From NCBI GenBank assembly GCA_964503685.1, contig CAZDAW010000095.1, positions 1-14,297 of the forward strand: a stretch of DNA of 14,297 nucleotides, in the 5' to 3' direction. Of this stretch, positions 1 to 7,233 are shown piece by piece. Both the position numbers and the translations under genes were made by a program. The notes under the pieces were generated by a model. That model searched no databases and was not told where the DNA came from. It saw only the letters and a program-made list of their open reading frames with translations. How positions within the stretch are numbered: the stretch's first letter is position 1; each line of letters starts with the position of its first letter. Source of the DNA: CAZDAW01 sp964503685. GTDB taxonomy: Bacteria; Chloroflexota; Anaerolineae; Anaerolineales; Anaerolineaceae.

Positions 1-33
1 CGCCTCGCCATTCTGTCGAGGCTCGCAATGACA
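1..33 (-). repeat. Edge of a possible dispersed intergenic repeat
   Basis: Read on the minus strand this segment begins TGTCATTGCGAGCC and contains the small dyad CGAGG/CCTCG (3-7 with 17-21). A GTCATTGCGAGC-type start is, from memory, common to short dispersed intergenic repeats in many environmental bacterial genomes. Only one copy is seen and it is cut by the window edge, so the repeat status is inferred. Confidence 0.3.
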
Positions 34-34
34 T

Positions 35-50
35 CCAGGTGGCAACCTGG
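35..50 (-). other. Hairpin just after the CpXC gene
   Basis: A perfect 6-bp stem, CCAGGT with ACCTGG around a 4-nt loop, begins 6 bases beyond the stop codon of the CpXC gene. There is no T-tract on the minus strand, so it is not a classic intrinsic terminator. It could mark or protect the 3' end of the upstream mRNA. Confidence 0.3.
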
Positions 51-56
51 ATTAAC

Positions 57-1406
57 TTAACTTTGCAGATTTGTCTGCATCGAGAAGCGCAACGCTTCAC
101 GATAAATTTCCTGAATTTGTTGAATAGCCTCCGGCTCTTCATTTTGCTGCTGCGCCTGGGCAGCCAGCCCGCTGAGCATCTGCACCAGTTCCGGTGTTAT
201 CTTTTCCTTATTCTTTTCCAATATTTTCTTGCGCTCAGAAGAATCAGATGTCATGAGCAGTTCTTCGATGATTTTGTATTCCGGCGGCGGTGTACTGGCT
301 TTTTCGAGAACAGCTAACACCTGCTGAATTTTAGCCGAACGTTCCAGGTCGCTCTTCTGGCGGGCAGCCTGAAGTTCTTCCTTGAGGACATCAACAAAAA
401 TTTCATCAATCGCTTCAAGATTCTGAAGCGTCGCCTGCTCGATATTGCCGGCTTTCAGAAGCGTTTCAAGATTTTGATGGGCAATCTTCTTCCGTTCCTG
501 AATTTGCTTCTCGATTTCCTGCGTCAGTTTCAACAAGTATTCACGCAATTTGACCAGTTTATCACGCTCATCGCCGGATGATTTTTCAATGCGCTCGGTG
601 AGAATCTGGAAAAATTGGTAATCAAACCCCGAGGCCGCCAGAGTGGCCAGGGTCTGAAGTTGAATATCATTCGGCGCTTTTATAAGCAAATCCAGCAGCG
701 ATTCCCTCGATAAACCCTTTTCACCAGCGGCTTTCAGAGAGGCTATCGCTGCTTCAGCTTCTTTGGCCTGCTTCTGCAGTTCCTGCCCCACAGTTGAAAT
801 GGGCATGATCTTTTGCTGCAATTCGGCCAGTTGTTTTGCCGCTTTTTCGTCGCGTGCCTGGATGGACGCTTCGATCAACCGGTTGAGAATGGCGAAGAAA
901 CTTTCATCCATCACCGCGTCTTCCTGCTTAACAACTTCCTCCAGGGCATCAGGCGAGGTTTGCATCAGACGCTGGATCAGGTTAAGACGTTTCTGCTGGT
1001 TGTCGAGCATTTCGCGGGTGATTCCATCGCCCTCCAAAATTGTCTCAACCAGTTGCTGGAAAGTAAGCATCGCTTTAGGTGTGAAAAGGTATGCCTTTCG
1101 TTTTTCCGCCGGCAGCCGATTGACAACCTGTGTGATCAAAGGGCCAATCGATTTCTCCTGCTCATTGACAGGCACCATCATTTCGGGTGGAAAATAGGTC
1201 AACAGGAGTTGCTTTTCCGCATCGTGATAGACAATGGGCGTAGCCAACGTTCCGGAATAACCGCAGTTAGGACATTGCATCAGATTAAAATAACCCGTCA
1301 GGATGCGTTGCTTCGCTTCAGGGTCAACACTGGTGTCAAACAACTGTTCTACATTCGCCATAACAGGTTGATGACACTGTGGACATTTTGCTTGAATTTG
1401 TGGCAT
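57..1406 (-). CDS. CpXC-domain zinc-ribbon protein with four helical repeats
   Basis: A 449-residue protein of unknown function. Residues 1 to about 120 look like the CpXC domain: CPQC at 8-11 and CPNC at 45-48 form a likely four-cysteine zinc site, followed by a beta-rich stretch rich in Tyr and Leu (60-75). The rest is charged and almost wholly helical, with many Gln, Glu and Lys. By eye it holds four degenerate units of about 60 residues (near 142-201, 236-298, 312-369 and 378-439). Each has a leucine-rich LLxxLL-like helix, then a D/E-x-x-F-F-x-I-L-like helix. No signal peptide or membrane segment is seen, so it is probably cytoplasmic. ATG 1406 follows an AGAGAG ribosome site. It lies 40 bp behind the histidine kinase gene on the same strand, so it may be co-transcribed or use the weak promoter overlapping that gene's stop. 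A structural or scaffold role is possible but unsupported. Confidence 0.8.
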   Translation of the reverse strand: MPQIQAKCPQCHQPVMANVEQLFDTSVDPEAKQRILTGYFNLMQCPNCGYSGTLATPIVYHDAEKQLLLTYFPPEMMVPVNEQEKSIGPLITQVVNRLPAEKRKAYLFTPKAMLTFQQLVETILEGDGITREMLDNQQKRLNLIQRLMQTSPDALEEVVKQEDAVMDESFFAILNRLIEASIQARDEKAAKQLAELQQKIMPISTVGQELQKQAKEAEAAIASLKAAGEKGLSRESLLDLLIKAPNDIQLQTLATLAASGFDYQFFQILTERIEKSSGDERDKLVKLREYLLKLTQEIEKQIQERKKIAHQNLETLLKAGNIEQATLQNLEAIDEIFVDVLKEELQAARQKSDLERSAKIQQVLAVLEKASTPPPEYKIIEELLMTSDSSERKKILEKNKEKITPELVQMLSGLAAQAQQQNEEPEAIQQIQEIYREALRFSMQTNLQS

Positions 1407-1445
1407 TCTGCTCTCTCTTGATAAGAATATAGTATTGAAATGCTA

Positions 1446-1473
1446 ATTATACCCCCACTTCTTGTCGGGGCAA
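1446..1473 (-). promoter_or_regulatory. Candidate promoter for the CpXC gene
   Basis: A perfect TATAAT (minus strand, 1451 to 1446) overlaps the stop codon of the histidine kinase gene. TTGCCC lies 16 bp upstream as a poor -35. Transcription would start near 1438, about 32 nt before the CpXC ATG. The -35 matches only three of six consensus bases, and the element may be chance within coding sequence. Confidence 0.3.
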
Positions 1474-3009
1474 GGAGAAACAAATCCGCGCTCCGCTATC
1501 CGGGCTGGGATCAACCCAGATGCGCCCGCCGTGCGCTTCGACAATTGAGCGCGCCAGGTATAAGCCCAGCCCTGCTCCTTTTGTCTGGCGAGCCATATCA
1601 GGCGCCCGGTAGAAACGGTCAAATATATGTGGAATGTCCTCGGCGGCAATCCCCGGTCCCTCATCACTGACACAAATAATCACCTGTTCGGGGCGCGTCT
1701 GCCCGCTGATACGAATTTCACCCTCCGGGGCATATCGAATGGAATTAGAAACAAGATTGGTTAAAACCTGTCGCAGTCGCTCATCATCGCCCATAATAAT
1801 CGGAAAATCCTTTGGAATATCCATCACCAATTTGTGGCGTGTTGTCTGGGTTTGAAAACGTTTAACTACCTGGTCTGCCAGTTCAGCGATATCGACATCA
1901 CACAACTTGAGTTTAAAGCCACCCGCCTGCAATCGTGAAGCATCCAATAAATTCTCGATCATTTCCGTCAGGTGATCGGCTTCATCTTCGATGACCCCCA
2001 GGCTCTCTTCAATCACCGAACGATCCCAGCGGGCATCTTCCCGCCGTAAGGTGCTCACATACCCCTTAATCAGCGCCACAGGCGTTTTGAGTTCGTGGCT
2101 GATAATCGATATAAATGTGCTTTTCAATTCATCGGCTTCACGAAAACGGGTGATGTCTCGCACAGTAGCAATCACATTCACCAGAACATTATTTGCCGTT
2201 AACAACGGCGCATAAGTGATACCGATCGGCAGTTTTGTCTGACCAGGGCGAACCAGATCACCCTCAACATAAAGTTGCGCATGCGGCGTCAACGGCCAGC
2301 CGCCAGCCTCCGCCTTTTCCAGAGTCAATCCATTGACCTGGCCGGCCCATTGGATGATCTTTTCGTGCTTCTGATTCTGTATGGCTTCCACCGGCGCGCC
2401 ATACATTCGGGTAAATGCCGCATTGCAGCGCTCAATTCGATGATCAGATGAAAGAATCAGAATACCATCCGCCGCCGAATCGAGCAGAGCATCCAGCCGT
2501 TTTTTCTCCTCAGTGACCTGGGTGTATAGCTGCGCATTTCGTACGGCAACAGCAGCCTGCTGAGCGAAACTGCTCAAGAGAATCCGGTCATTACTCGAAA
2601 AACGTTCGGCATAATTACGGAAGATAAAAATAACCCCCACAACCCGCTGGCGCGAAACCAGCGGTAAACCTACCCCGGTCAACAACCCCATACTTGCCGT
2701 ATAGGTCAGGTTATTTAATAGCCGGTTAACTTCCACGATTTCAGTTTCATCCGGCAACGGCGTATCTTTTACCTCTGACAGCAGCGGCTCGAGGTAACGC
2801 AAAAACGCCGGCTGAATGCCATGAGCGGCTGCTACCCTCCAGCCGGTATCTGCATCGCGCAGCGTGATCAACCCCGCCTGTCCCGCCAGAAGCTCCACCG
2901 AAACGTTTAAAATCCTTTCGAGCAGATTGTTAAGATCAAGCTCCTCCGTCAGAGCGCGGTTGATCTCTAACAGGTAATCCCGCTGACGAATGCGAAAATC
3001 AGGCAGCAT
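1447..3009 (-). CDS. GAF-PAS sensor histidine kinase, soluble
   Basis: A 520-residue sensor kinase that would autophosphorylate on His and pass phosphate to a response regulator. Visible in order: a GAF domain (about 15-160), a PAS domain (about 170-288, from LDALLDSAADGILIL), a HisKA domain with SHELKTP and phospho-acceptor His305, and a HATPase_c domain with N box (NLVSNSIRYAP, 418-428), G1 (DEGPGI, 449-454), F box (FDRFY, 463-467) and G2 (GAGLGL, 478-483). All catalytic motifs are intact. There is no membrane segment, so it senses something cytoplasmic, and the ligand is unknown. No response regulator lies in the window, so it is an orphan here. Its ATG lies 5 bp after the aminotransferase stop. 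The only purine-rich site (AAAGG) is about 14 nt upstream, which suggests translational coupling to that gene. It resembles PhoR/ResE-type kinases in the catalytic half, but subfamily naming would be guesswork. Confidence 0.93.
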   Translation of the reverse strand: MLPDFRIRQRDYLLEINRALTEELDLNNLLERILNVSVELLAGQAGLITLRDADTGWRVAAAHGIQPAFLRYLEPLLSEVKDTPLPDETEIVEVNRLLNNLTYTASMGLLTGVGLPLVSRQRVVGVIFIFRNYAERFSSNDRILLSSFAQQAAVAVRNAQLYTQVTEEKKRLDALLDSAADGILILSSDHRIERCNAAFTRMYGAPVEAIQNQKHEKIIQWAGQVNGLTLEKAEAGGWPLTPHAQLYVEGDLVRPGQTKLPIGITYAPLLTANNVLVNVIATVRDITRFREADELKSTFISIISHELKTPVALIKGYVSTLRREDARWDRSVIEESLGVIEDEADHLTEMIENLLDASRLQAGGFKLKLCDVDIAELADQVVKRFQTQTTRHKLVMDIPKDFPIIMGDDERLRQVLTNLVSNSIRYAPEGEIRISGQTRPEQVIICVSDEGPGIAAEDIPHIFDRFYRAPDMARQTKGAGLGLYLARSIVEAHGGRIWVDPSPDSGARICFSLPRQEVGV

Positions 3010-3014
3010 AGTGA

Positions 3015-4334
3015 TTAAACAGACCTTTCAGCCAGCGTAATCGCTTCTTCAAATATGGCTAACCCTTCATCCATTTCCTGGCGGGTGACGCCCAGTGGAG
3101 GTGATATACGTATCGTGCTCTTGCCGCAACCTAAAGTGAGCAACCCTCTTTCGAAAGCCAGATCGACCACCTTATCCCGTAAACGAAGATCAGCCTCTTT
3201 CGTCTCTCGATCTTTGACAAATTCAACCCCGATCATTAAACCGATACCACGCACCTCGCCGATACTGGGGTGACGCGCCATAATCTCTTGCAAAATATCC
3301 AGGGCATACCGGCCAACTTCAGCGGCATTCTGCATGTAACCGTTTTCGATCAGGTCCAGAGTCGCCAATGCTGCGGCGCAGCATACCGGATTGCCCCCAT
3401 ACGTGTTGCCGTGCGCGCCTTTCGTCCAGCTCATAACGCTCTTTCGCGCCACCATTGCTCCAATCGGCATTCCTGATGCCAGGCCTTTGGCTATACATAC
3501 AATATCGGGTTCAACTCCAAAATTTTCAATTGACCACCATTTCCCCGTTCGCCCCACACCAGCCTGGACTTCATCGGCAATTAACAGAATGCCATACCGG
3601 TCACATAATTTTCGCAGCGCTGGGAAAAAACCCGCCGCTGGAATAACATAACCGCCCTCGCCTTGAATCGGTTCGACCAGGATTCCGGCAATATCTTCAG
3701 CTGGCAGAATTTTTTCAAACAATTCCTCTTCGATATAACGCACCACCGTTTCGCCATAAGGCTCCCCAGGCAAGGAAATCAGCGTCGGATGGTAAGGATC
3801 AGGGAATGGGGCATGAACAACGCCTCCCAGCAACGGTGAAAAACCGCGGTGATAGGCTGGTTTGCTGGCCGTCAACGAAACCGCGCCCATCGTGCGCCCA
3901 TGAAACCCGCCCAAAAAACCCAGCAGACCAATCCTTTTTGTGTAATAACGGGCCAATTTAATTGCCGCTTCCACACTCTCAGTACCTGAATTGGTCATAA
4001 AAGAGACTGCCGGCTCGGAAAATGGCGCAATTTCATTCAGCTTTTCGGCGAGTTGTATCCATTTGGAATGATAAAAATCTGATGAAATATGAATAAATTT
4101 TTCCGCCTGTTCCTGAATCGCTTTAACCACATTTGGGTGGCTATGGCCGGTAGAAGCGACTGCAATTCCTGCAGCAAAATCCAGGTATCGGTTGCCATCC
4201 ACATCCCAAACTTCGACCCCCTTGCCATGATCCATAACAAAGGGATATCCCCGTGGATACGAAGGGGAAATAACAGCATGATCACGCTCAATGAGCGATT
4301 GTGCAGCCGCTCCAGGCAAATTCATTTTTGGCAT
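3015..4334 (-). CDS. Class-III PLP aminotransferase (GABA-aminotransferase-like)
   Basis: A 439-residue PLP enzyme of the acetylornithine/4-aminobutyrate aminotransferase family. From the chosen start, NSGTE (115-119) and FHGRT (144-148) help hold the cofactor, ADEVQAGVGRTG carries Asp254 which pairs with the pyridine nitrogen, and IAKGLASGMPIGA holds the PLP-binding Lys283. Length and motif order are normal. ATG 4334 is chosen because AAGGAGA lies 6 nt before it. A TTG 42 bases upstream would add 14 residues but lacks a site. The substrate cannot be fixed from sequence. The GHSHPNVV..AIQEQAEKFIHIS and FPDPY signatures recall archaeal omega-aminotransferases, some of which act as broad amino-acid racemases, so GABA transamination, ornithine transamination or racemisation are all possible. 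No gabD or arginine gene is nearby. It heads a likely transcript with the histidine kinase 5 bp downstream. Confidence 0.92.
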   Translation of the reverse strand: MPKMNLPGAAAQSLIERDHAVISPSYPRGYPFVMDHGKGVEVWDVDGNRYLDFAAGIAVASTGHSHPNVVKAIQEQAEKFIHISSDFYHSKWIQLAEKLNEIAPFSEPAVSFMTNSGTESVEAAIKLARYYTKRIGLLGFLGGFHGRTMGAVSLTASKPAYHRGFSPLLGGVVHAPFPDPYHPTLISLPGEPYGETVVRYIEEELFEKILPAEDIAGILVEPIQGEGGYVIPAAGFFPALRKLCDRYGILLIADEVQAGVGRTGKWWSIENFGVEPDIVCIAKGLASGMPIGAMVARKSVMSWTKGAHGNTYGGNPVCCAAALATLDLIENGYMQNAAEVGRYALDILQEIMARHPSIGEVRGIGLMIGVEFVKDRETKEADLRLRDKVVDLAFERGLLTLGCGKSTIRISPPLGVTRQEMDEGLAIFEEAITLAERSV

Positions 4335-4410
4335 ACGTAATCTCCTTGGAAAGTTTTGAGTGTTTACCTCAATCAACGCTTCTTTGGGAAAAAATCCCCT
4401 TTATTTTGTT

Positions 4411-4416
4411 ATTATA
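4411..4416 (-). promoter_or_regulatory. Candidate -10 element for the aminotransferase gene
   Basis: A perfect TATAAT on the minus strand lies in an AT-rich patch between the pgk terminator and the aminotransferase. The predicted leader is about 70 nt. No good -35 is seen at 17 bp, so the call rests on the -10 and its position just after a terminator. Confidence 0.35.
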
Positions 4417-4466
4417 TCATTGGAATAGAGAAGCCGCTGCGCGCTGCGTAAACGCTCGCCTCAGCC

Positions 4467-4507
4467 AAAAAAAAACCCCTTCTCGCAAATTACTGGAGAA
4501 AGGGGTT
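4467..4507 (-). terminator. Rho-independent terminator of pgk
   Basis: On the minus strand AACCCCTT pairs with AAGGGGTT around an 18-nt interval, and the stem can be lengthened through CTC/GAG with one bulged base. It is followed directly by a run of nine T. It starts 17 bases after the pgk stop. The reverse side has T6 (4511-4516) after the stem, so it may also stop plus-strand transcripts. Confidence 0.88.
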
Positions 4508-4523
4508 CGATTTTTTCACAGCG

Positions 4524-5699
4524 TTATTTGTCCATCAAAGCAGCCACGCCCGGCAACACCAAACCTTCGAGCATTTCCAGCGACGCGCCGCCGCCCGTTG
4601 AAATGTGGGTGATCTTATCAGCCAGACCAGATTGCTGAATAGCCGCAACCGATTCACCGCCGCCAATGATGCTGATGGCATTGCTTTCGGCAATAGCTTT
4701 AGCCAGCCCAAACGTACCTTTGGCAAAGGCAGGGAATTCAAATACCCCCATCGGGCCGTTCCAAACAACCTGACCTGCACCGCCGATAACTTTCGCGTAT
4801 GCGGCAACCGTTTCCGGGCCAATATCCAGAATACGCCAGCCGTCAGGAACCGGCCCCATCGGGATAACTTTGCTCGCCGCGCTTTCCTCGAACTTGTCAG
4901 CAATCACCACATCAACCGGTAAACGCAGCTTTGTTCCGCCTTCCTGAATTAACTGACGGGCTGTTTCCAACGCATCATCCTCAACCAGCGAATCGGCAAC
5001 AGGGTAACCGGCGGCCTTGAAGAAAGTATTTGCCATACCGCCGCCGATCAATACTGCATCTGCTTTGGTTAACAGGTTGCGAATGACGCCGATCTTATCG
5101 CTGATTTTTGCCCCCCCCAGAATGGCAACAAACGGGCGTTTGGGATCTGCCACTGCCTGACCCAGGTAACGAATTTCCTTTTCCAGCAAGAAGCCGGCTG
5201 CCGCAGGAAGAAAACGGGCAACCCCCTCAGTGGAGGCATGCGCACGGTGCGCAGTGCCAAAGGCGTCGTTAACGTACATATCAGCCAGAGAAGCCATCTG
5301 CTTTGCCATATCCAGGTCGTTCTTCTCTTCTTCAGGGTGAAAACGTGTATTTTCAAGCAAGAGCACTTCGCCAGGTTTTAATGCTTTGGCAGCCTTTTCA
5401 GCCGCCGGGCCAATACAATCTTCGGCAAACGCAACCGGTCTGCCCATCAGATTGCCCAGGTACTCTCCAACCGGCTTGACCGTATATTTGGGGTCGGGTC
5501 CGCCTTTGGGACGGCCCAAATGCGTACATAGAATAACCGCCGCGCCCTGCTTCAGCAGATATTCAATGGTCGGTAGCGCAGCGCGGATACGAGTATCATC
5601 GCCCACTTTGCCTTCCTTGATCGGCACATTAAAATCAACCCGCACCAGCACGCGTTTATCCTTGTAGTCCATGTCTTTGATGGTCTTTTTATTGAACAT
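4524..5699 (-). CDS. pgk: Phosphoglycerate kinase
   Basis: This 391-residue enzyme interconverts 1,3-bisphosphoglycerate plus ADP and 3-phosphoglycerate plus ATP in cytoplasmic glycolysis and gluconeogenesis. The family signature RVLVRVDFNVP lies at 16-26, the substrate loop THLGRPKG at 59-66, and the nucleotide-binding GGGE at 346-349 with STGGGAS at 367-373 near the C terminus. Length and motif order are those of a normal bacterial monomeric Pgk. The ATG at 5699 has a strong AAGGAGGG site 5 nt upstream. Gap lies upstream on the same strand, 238 bp away, in the common gap-pgk order, but a hairpin and a candidate promoter between them suggest pgk can be expressed separately. A strong terminator closes the gene, so the unit is gap-pgk or pgk alone. 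TpiA, the usual third member, is about 7 kb away on the other strand. Confidence 0.98.
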   Translation of the reverse strand: MFNKKTIKDMDYKDKRVLVRVDFNVPIKEGKVGDDTRIRAALPTIEYLLKQGAAVILCTHLGRPKGGPDPKYTVKPVGEYLGNLMGRPVAFAEDCIGPAAEKAAKALKPGEVLLLENTRFHPEEEKNDLDMAKQMASLADMYVNDAFGTAHRAHASTEGVARFLPAAAGFLLEKEIRYLGQAVADPKRPFVAILGGAKISDKIGVIRNLLTKADAVLIGGGMANTFFKAAGYPVADSLVEDDALETARQLIQEGGTKLRLPVDVVIADKFEESAASKVIPMGPVPDGWRILDIGPETVAAYAKVIGGAGQVVWNGPMGVFEFPAFAKGTFGLAKAIAESNAISIIGGGESVAAIQQSGLADKITHISTGGGASLEMLEGLVLPGVAALMDK

Positions 5700-5767
5700 C
5701 GTACCCTCCTTATAAACTGTATCAATCAGGGATTTTTACAGGCATTAAGCCTTTGCGTATATCTTCC

Positions 5768-5796
5768 AGGATAGCCCGTACAGAAAAAACTGACAC
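5768..5796 (-). promoter_or_regulatory. Candidate pgk promoter
   Basis: GTGTCA (four of six matches to the -35 consensus), a 17-bp spacer and TATCCT (four of six to the -10) lie on the minus strand just past the GC-rich hairpin. The predicted start is near 5761, giving a leader of about 62 nt. Such matches occur by chance, so confidence is low. Confidence 0.3.
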
Positions 5797-5801
5797 CTTA
5801 T

Positions 5802-5833
5802 AAGGGCGGGTCTTTGACCCGCCCTTTTTTTTT
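5802..5833 (+). terminator. Strong hairpin plus T9 facing the plus strand
   Basis: A perfect 11-bp stem, AAGGGCGGGTC with GACCCGCCCTT around a TTT loop, is followed on the plus strand by nine T (5825-5833). This is a textbook intrinsic terminator for plus-strand transcription, yet both neighbouring genes lie on the minus strand. Read on the minus strand, the stem is followed only by a weak TTATAA tract. It may partly end gap transcripts or block antisense transcription. Confidence 0.7.
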
Positions 5834-5896
5834 ATATATGGGGAGATTATTAAAGTTCAATTTTACTGAAGAACAATCCCGTTGAACAACCCTCTC

Positions 5897-5924
5897 TTTT
5901 GGCCTTGCGAAGATAAGGCCAAAA
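5897..5924 (-). other. Perfect 10-bp hairpin after gap
   Basis: TTTTGGCCTT and AAGGCCAAAA form a perfect 10-bp inverted repeat around an 8-nt loop, 13 bases beyond the gap stop codon. No T-tract follows on either strand, so it is more likely an mRNA 3'-end stabiliser or processing site than a terminator. The role is inferred. Confidence 0.5.
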
Positions 5925-5937
5925 TGAGATAAACCTG

Positions 5938-6987
5938 CTACAGACTCTTGGCCATCATAGCCGCCAGATCGGCGGTGCGGCAGGAGTAACCCCATTCATT
6001 ATCATACCAGGTAACCACCTTGACCAGGTTGCCCATGGCCTGATTGTAGGCAAGATCAACAATCGACGAACGTGAGTCGCCCTTGAAATCCATCGAAACC
6101 AACGGATCACCATACTCGCCCGTGGTGACGCCCAGGATGCCTTTCAGAGCGCCTTTGGAGGCCTCGACGAAAGCAGCGTTCAATTCCTCTTTGGTAACCG
6201 GTTTTTCAACAACAGCGTTGAAATCGACAACCGATACGGTGGGAGTTGGAACACGTAATGAATAACCGTCAAATTTACCTTTCAGATCAGGAATGACCAG
6301 GGCGAGGGCCTTGGCAGCGCCGGTGGTCGTCGGGATGATATTCAAACCAGCCGCGCGTGAGCGGCGCATTTCTTTCTTGTGGCCCTGATCGAGAATGACC
6401 TGGTCGTTGGTGTATGAGTGAATGGTGGTCATCAAACCGCGTAGAATAGTCCATTTCTCATGCACTACTTTCGCCGCCGGAGCCAGACAGTTTGTCGTGC
6501 ACGAAGCGTTCGAAACAACATGATGCTTGGCAGGATCGTACATCTTGTCATTCACGCCAAGGACAATGGTGATATCCTCATTTTTTGCTGGCGCAGAAAT
6601 AATGACCTTCTTTGCTCCACCTTTTTCAATGTGAACATTGGCGCCGGCTTTTCCCTTTGCAGGATCGCCTTTGGCATCGGTGAACACGCCGGTCGATTCG
6701 ATCACAATTTCAACCCCCATATCGGCCCATTTCAGGCTGCCCGGATCTTTTTCGGCGTAAACGGCCAATTTTTTACCATTGATGACAATCTCTTTTTCAG
6801 TGGCTTCAACCGTGCCGGGATAAATCCCGTAGTTGGAGTCATATTTGAAGAGATGCGCATTCTGTTTGGCATCAAAAAGGTCATTTATCGCGACAACCTC
6901 AAGCTCTTTTTCATGATTGTCAATGATCGCTTTTAAAATCTGCCGTCCGACACGACCAAAACCATTAATTCCTACACGAACTGTCAT
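5938..6987 (-). CDS. gap: Glyceraldehyde-3-phosphate dehydrogenase, type I
   Basis: This 349-residue enzyme converts glyceraldehyde 3-phosphate, phosphate and NAD+ to 1,3-bisphosphoglycerate. The Rossmann motif GINGFGRVGR opens the protein. Asp36 in AINDLFD argues for NAD rather than NADP. The active site SNASCTTNCLAP carries catalytic Cys163, and His190 sits in TTIHSYTND. WYDNEWGY near the C terminus is standard. Compared with common bacterial enzymes there is an insertion of roughly nine residues after ESTGVFTDA and a small one in ILGVTTGEYGDPLVS. ATG 6987 is chosen because GGAGG lies 5 nt before it. A GTG 12 bases upstream overlaps that site. Pgk follows on the same strand, so the pair runs consecutive steps. 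A candidate promoter about 170 nt upstream would give a long leader, though read-through from yvcK is possible because no terminator separates them. Confidence 0.97.
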   Translation of the reverse strand: MTVRVGINGFGRVGRQILKAIIDNHEKELEVVAINDLFDAKQNAHLFKYDSNYGIYPGTVEATEKEIVINGKKLAVYAEKDPGSLKWADMGVEIVIESTGVFTDAKGDPAKGKAGANVHIEKGGAKKVIISAPAKNEDITIVLGVNDKMYDPAKHHVVSNASCTTNCLAPAAKVVHEKWTILRGLMTTIHSYTNDQVILDQGHKKEMRRSRAAGLNIIPTTTGAAKALALVIPDLKGKFDGYSLRVPTPTVSVVDFNAVVEKPVTKEELNAAFVEASKGALKGILGVTTGEYGDPLVSMDFKGDSRSSIVDLAYNQAMGNLVKVVTWYDNEWGYSCRTADLAAMMAKSL

Positions 6988-7175
6988 TTTATCCTCCACG
7001 AGAGTATGTATTTATTCCAGGTTGCTGCCGCGAAACCTTAAGAGTCTTTATATCGGATAAAGTCTCCCTTTTGATTGGGGCTTTCGAGTTATTTCTTATC
7101 CCAAGTTTTAGACTTTCAGGGTTTAATGATCAGGCAACAACCTGAATTATTAATCATTAACACCTGATTTTACCA
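6988..7175 (-). promoter_or_regulatory. gap promoter candidate and long leader
   Basis: On the minus strand TGGTAAAAT (7175 to 7167) is an extended -10 element. Transcription from about 7160 would give a leader of about 170 nt before gap. The leader holds three small dyads: TCAGG/CCTGA around 6 nt (7130-7145), AGGTT/AACCT around 10 nt (7019-7038), and CTTTAT/ATAAAG around 5 nt near 7050-7070. I recognise no known riboswitch. The gap ribosome site GGAGG is at its 3' end. No -35 box is evident. Confidence 0.4.
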
Positions 7176-7233
7176 CGATTGCATTTCAGGGAATAGATTT
7201 GTTTGAACAAGTTTATATTAATTCAAGTGGAAG

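Noticed and set aside
813..1421. Open frame of 202 codons on the plus strand
   Set aside because: It is antisense to the CpXC gene, shows no family resemblance and has a composition expected of a shadow frame.
5798..5995. Small minus-strand open frame overlapping the end of gap
   Set aside because: It overlaps the gap coding end in another frame, runs through the GC-rich hairpin and has no ribosome site.
6460..6936. Open frame of 158 codons on the plus strand within gap
   Set aside because: It is the mirror of a strongly conserved gene, with no ribosome site or recognisable motifs.
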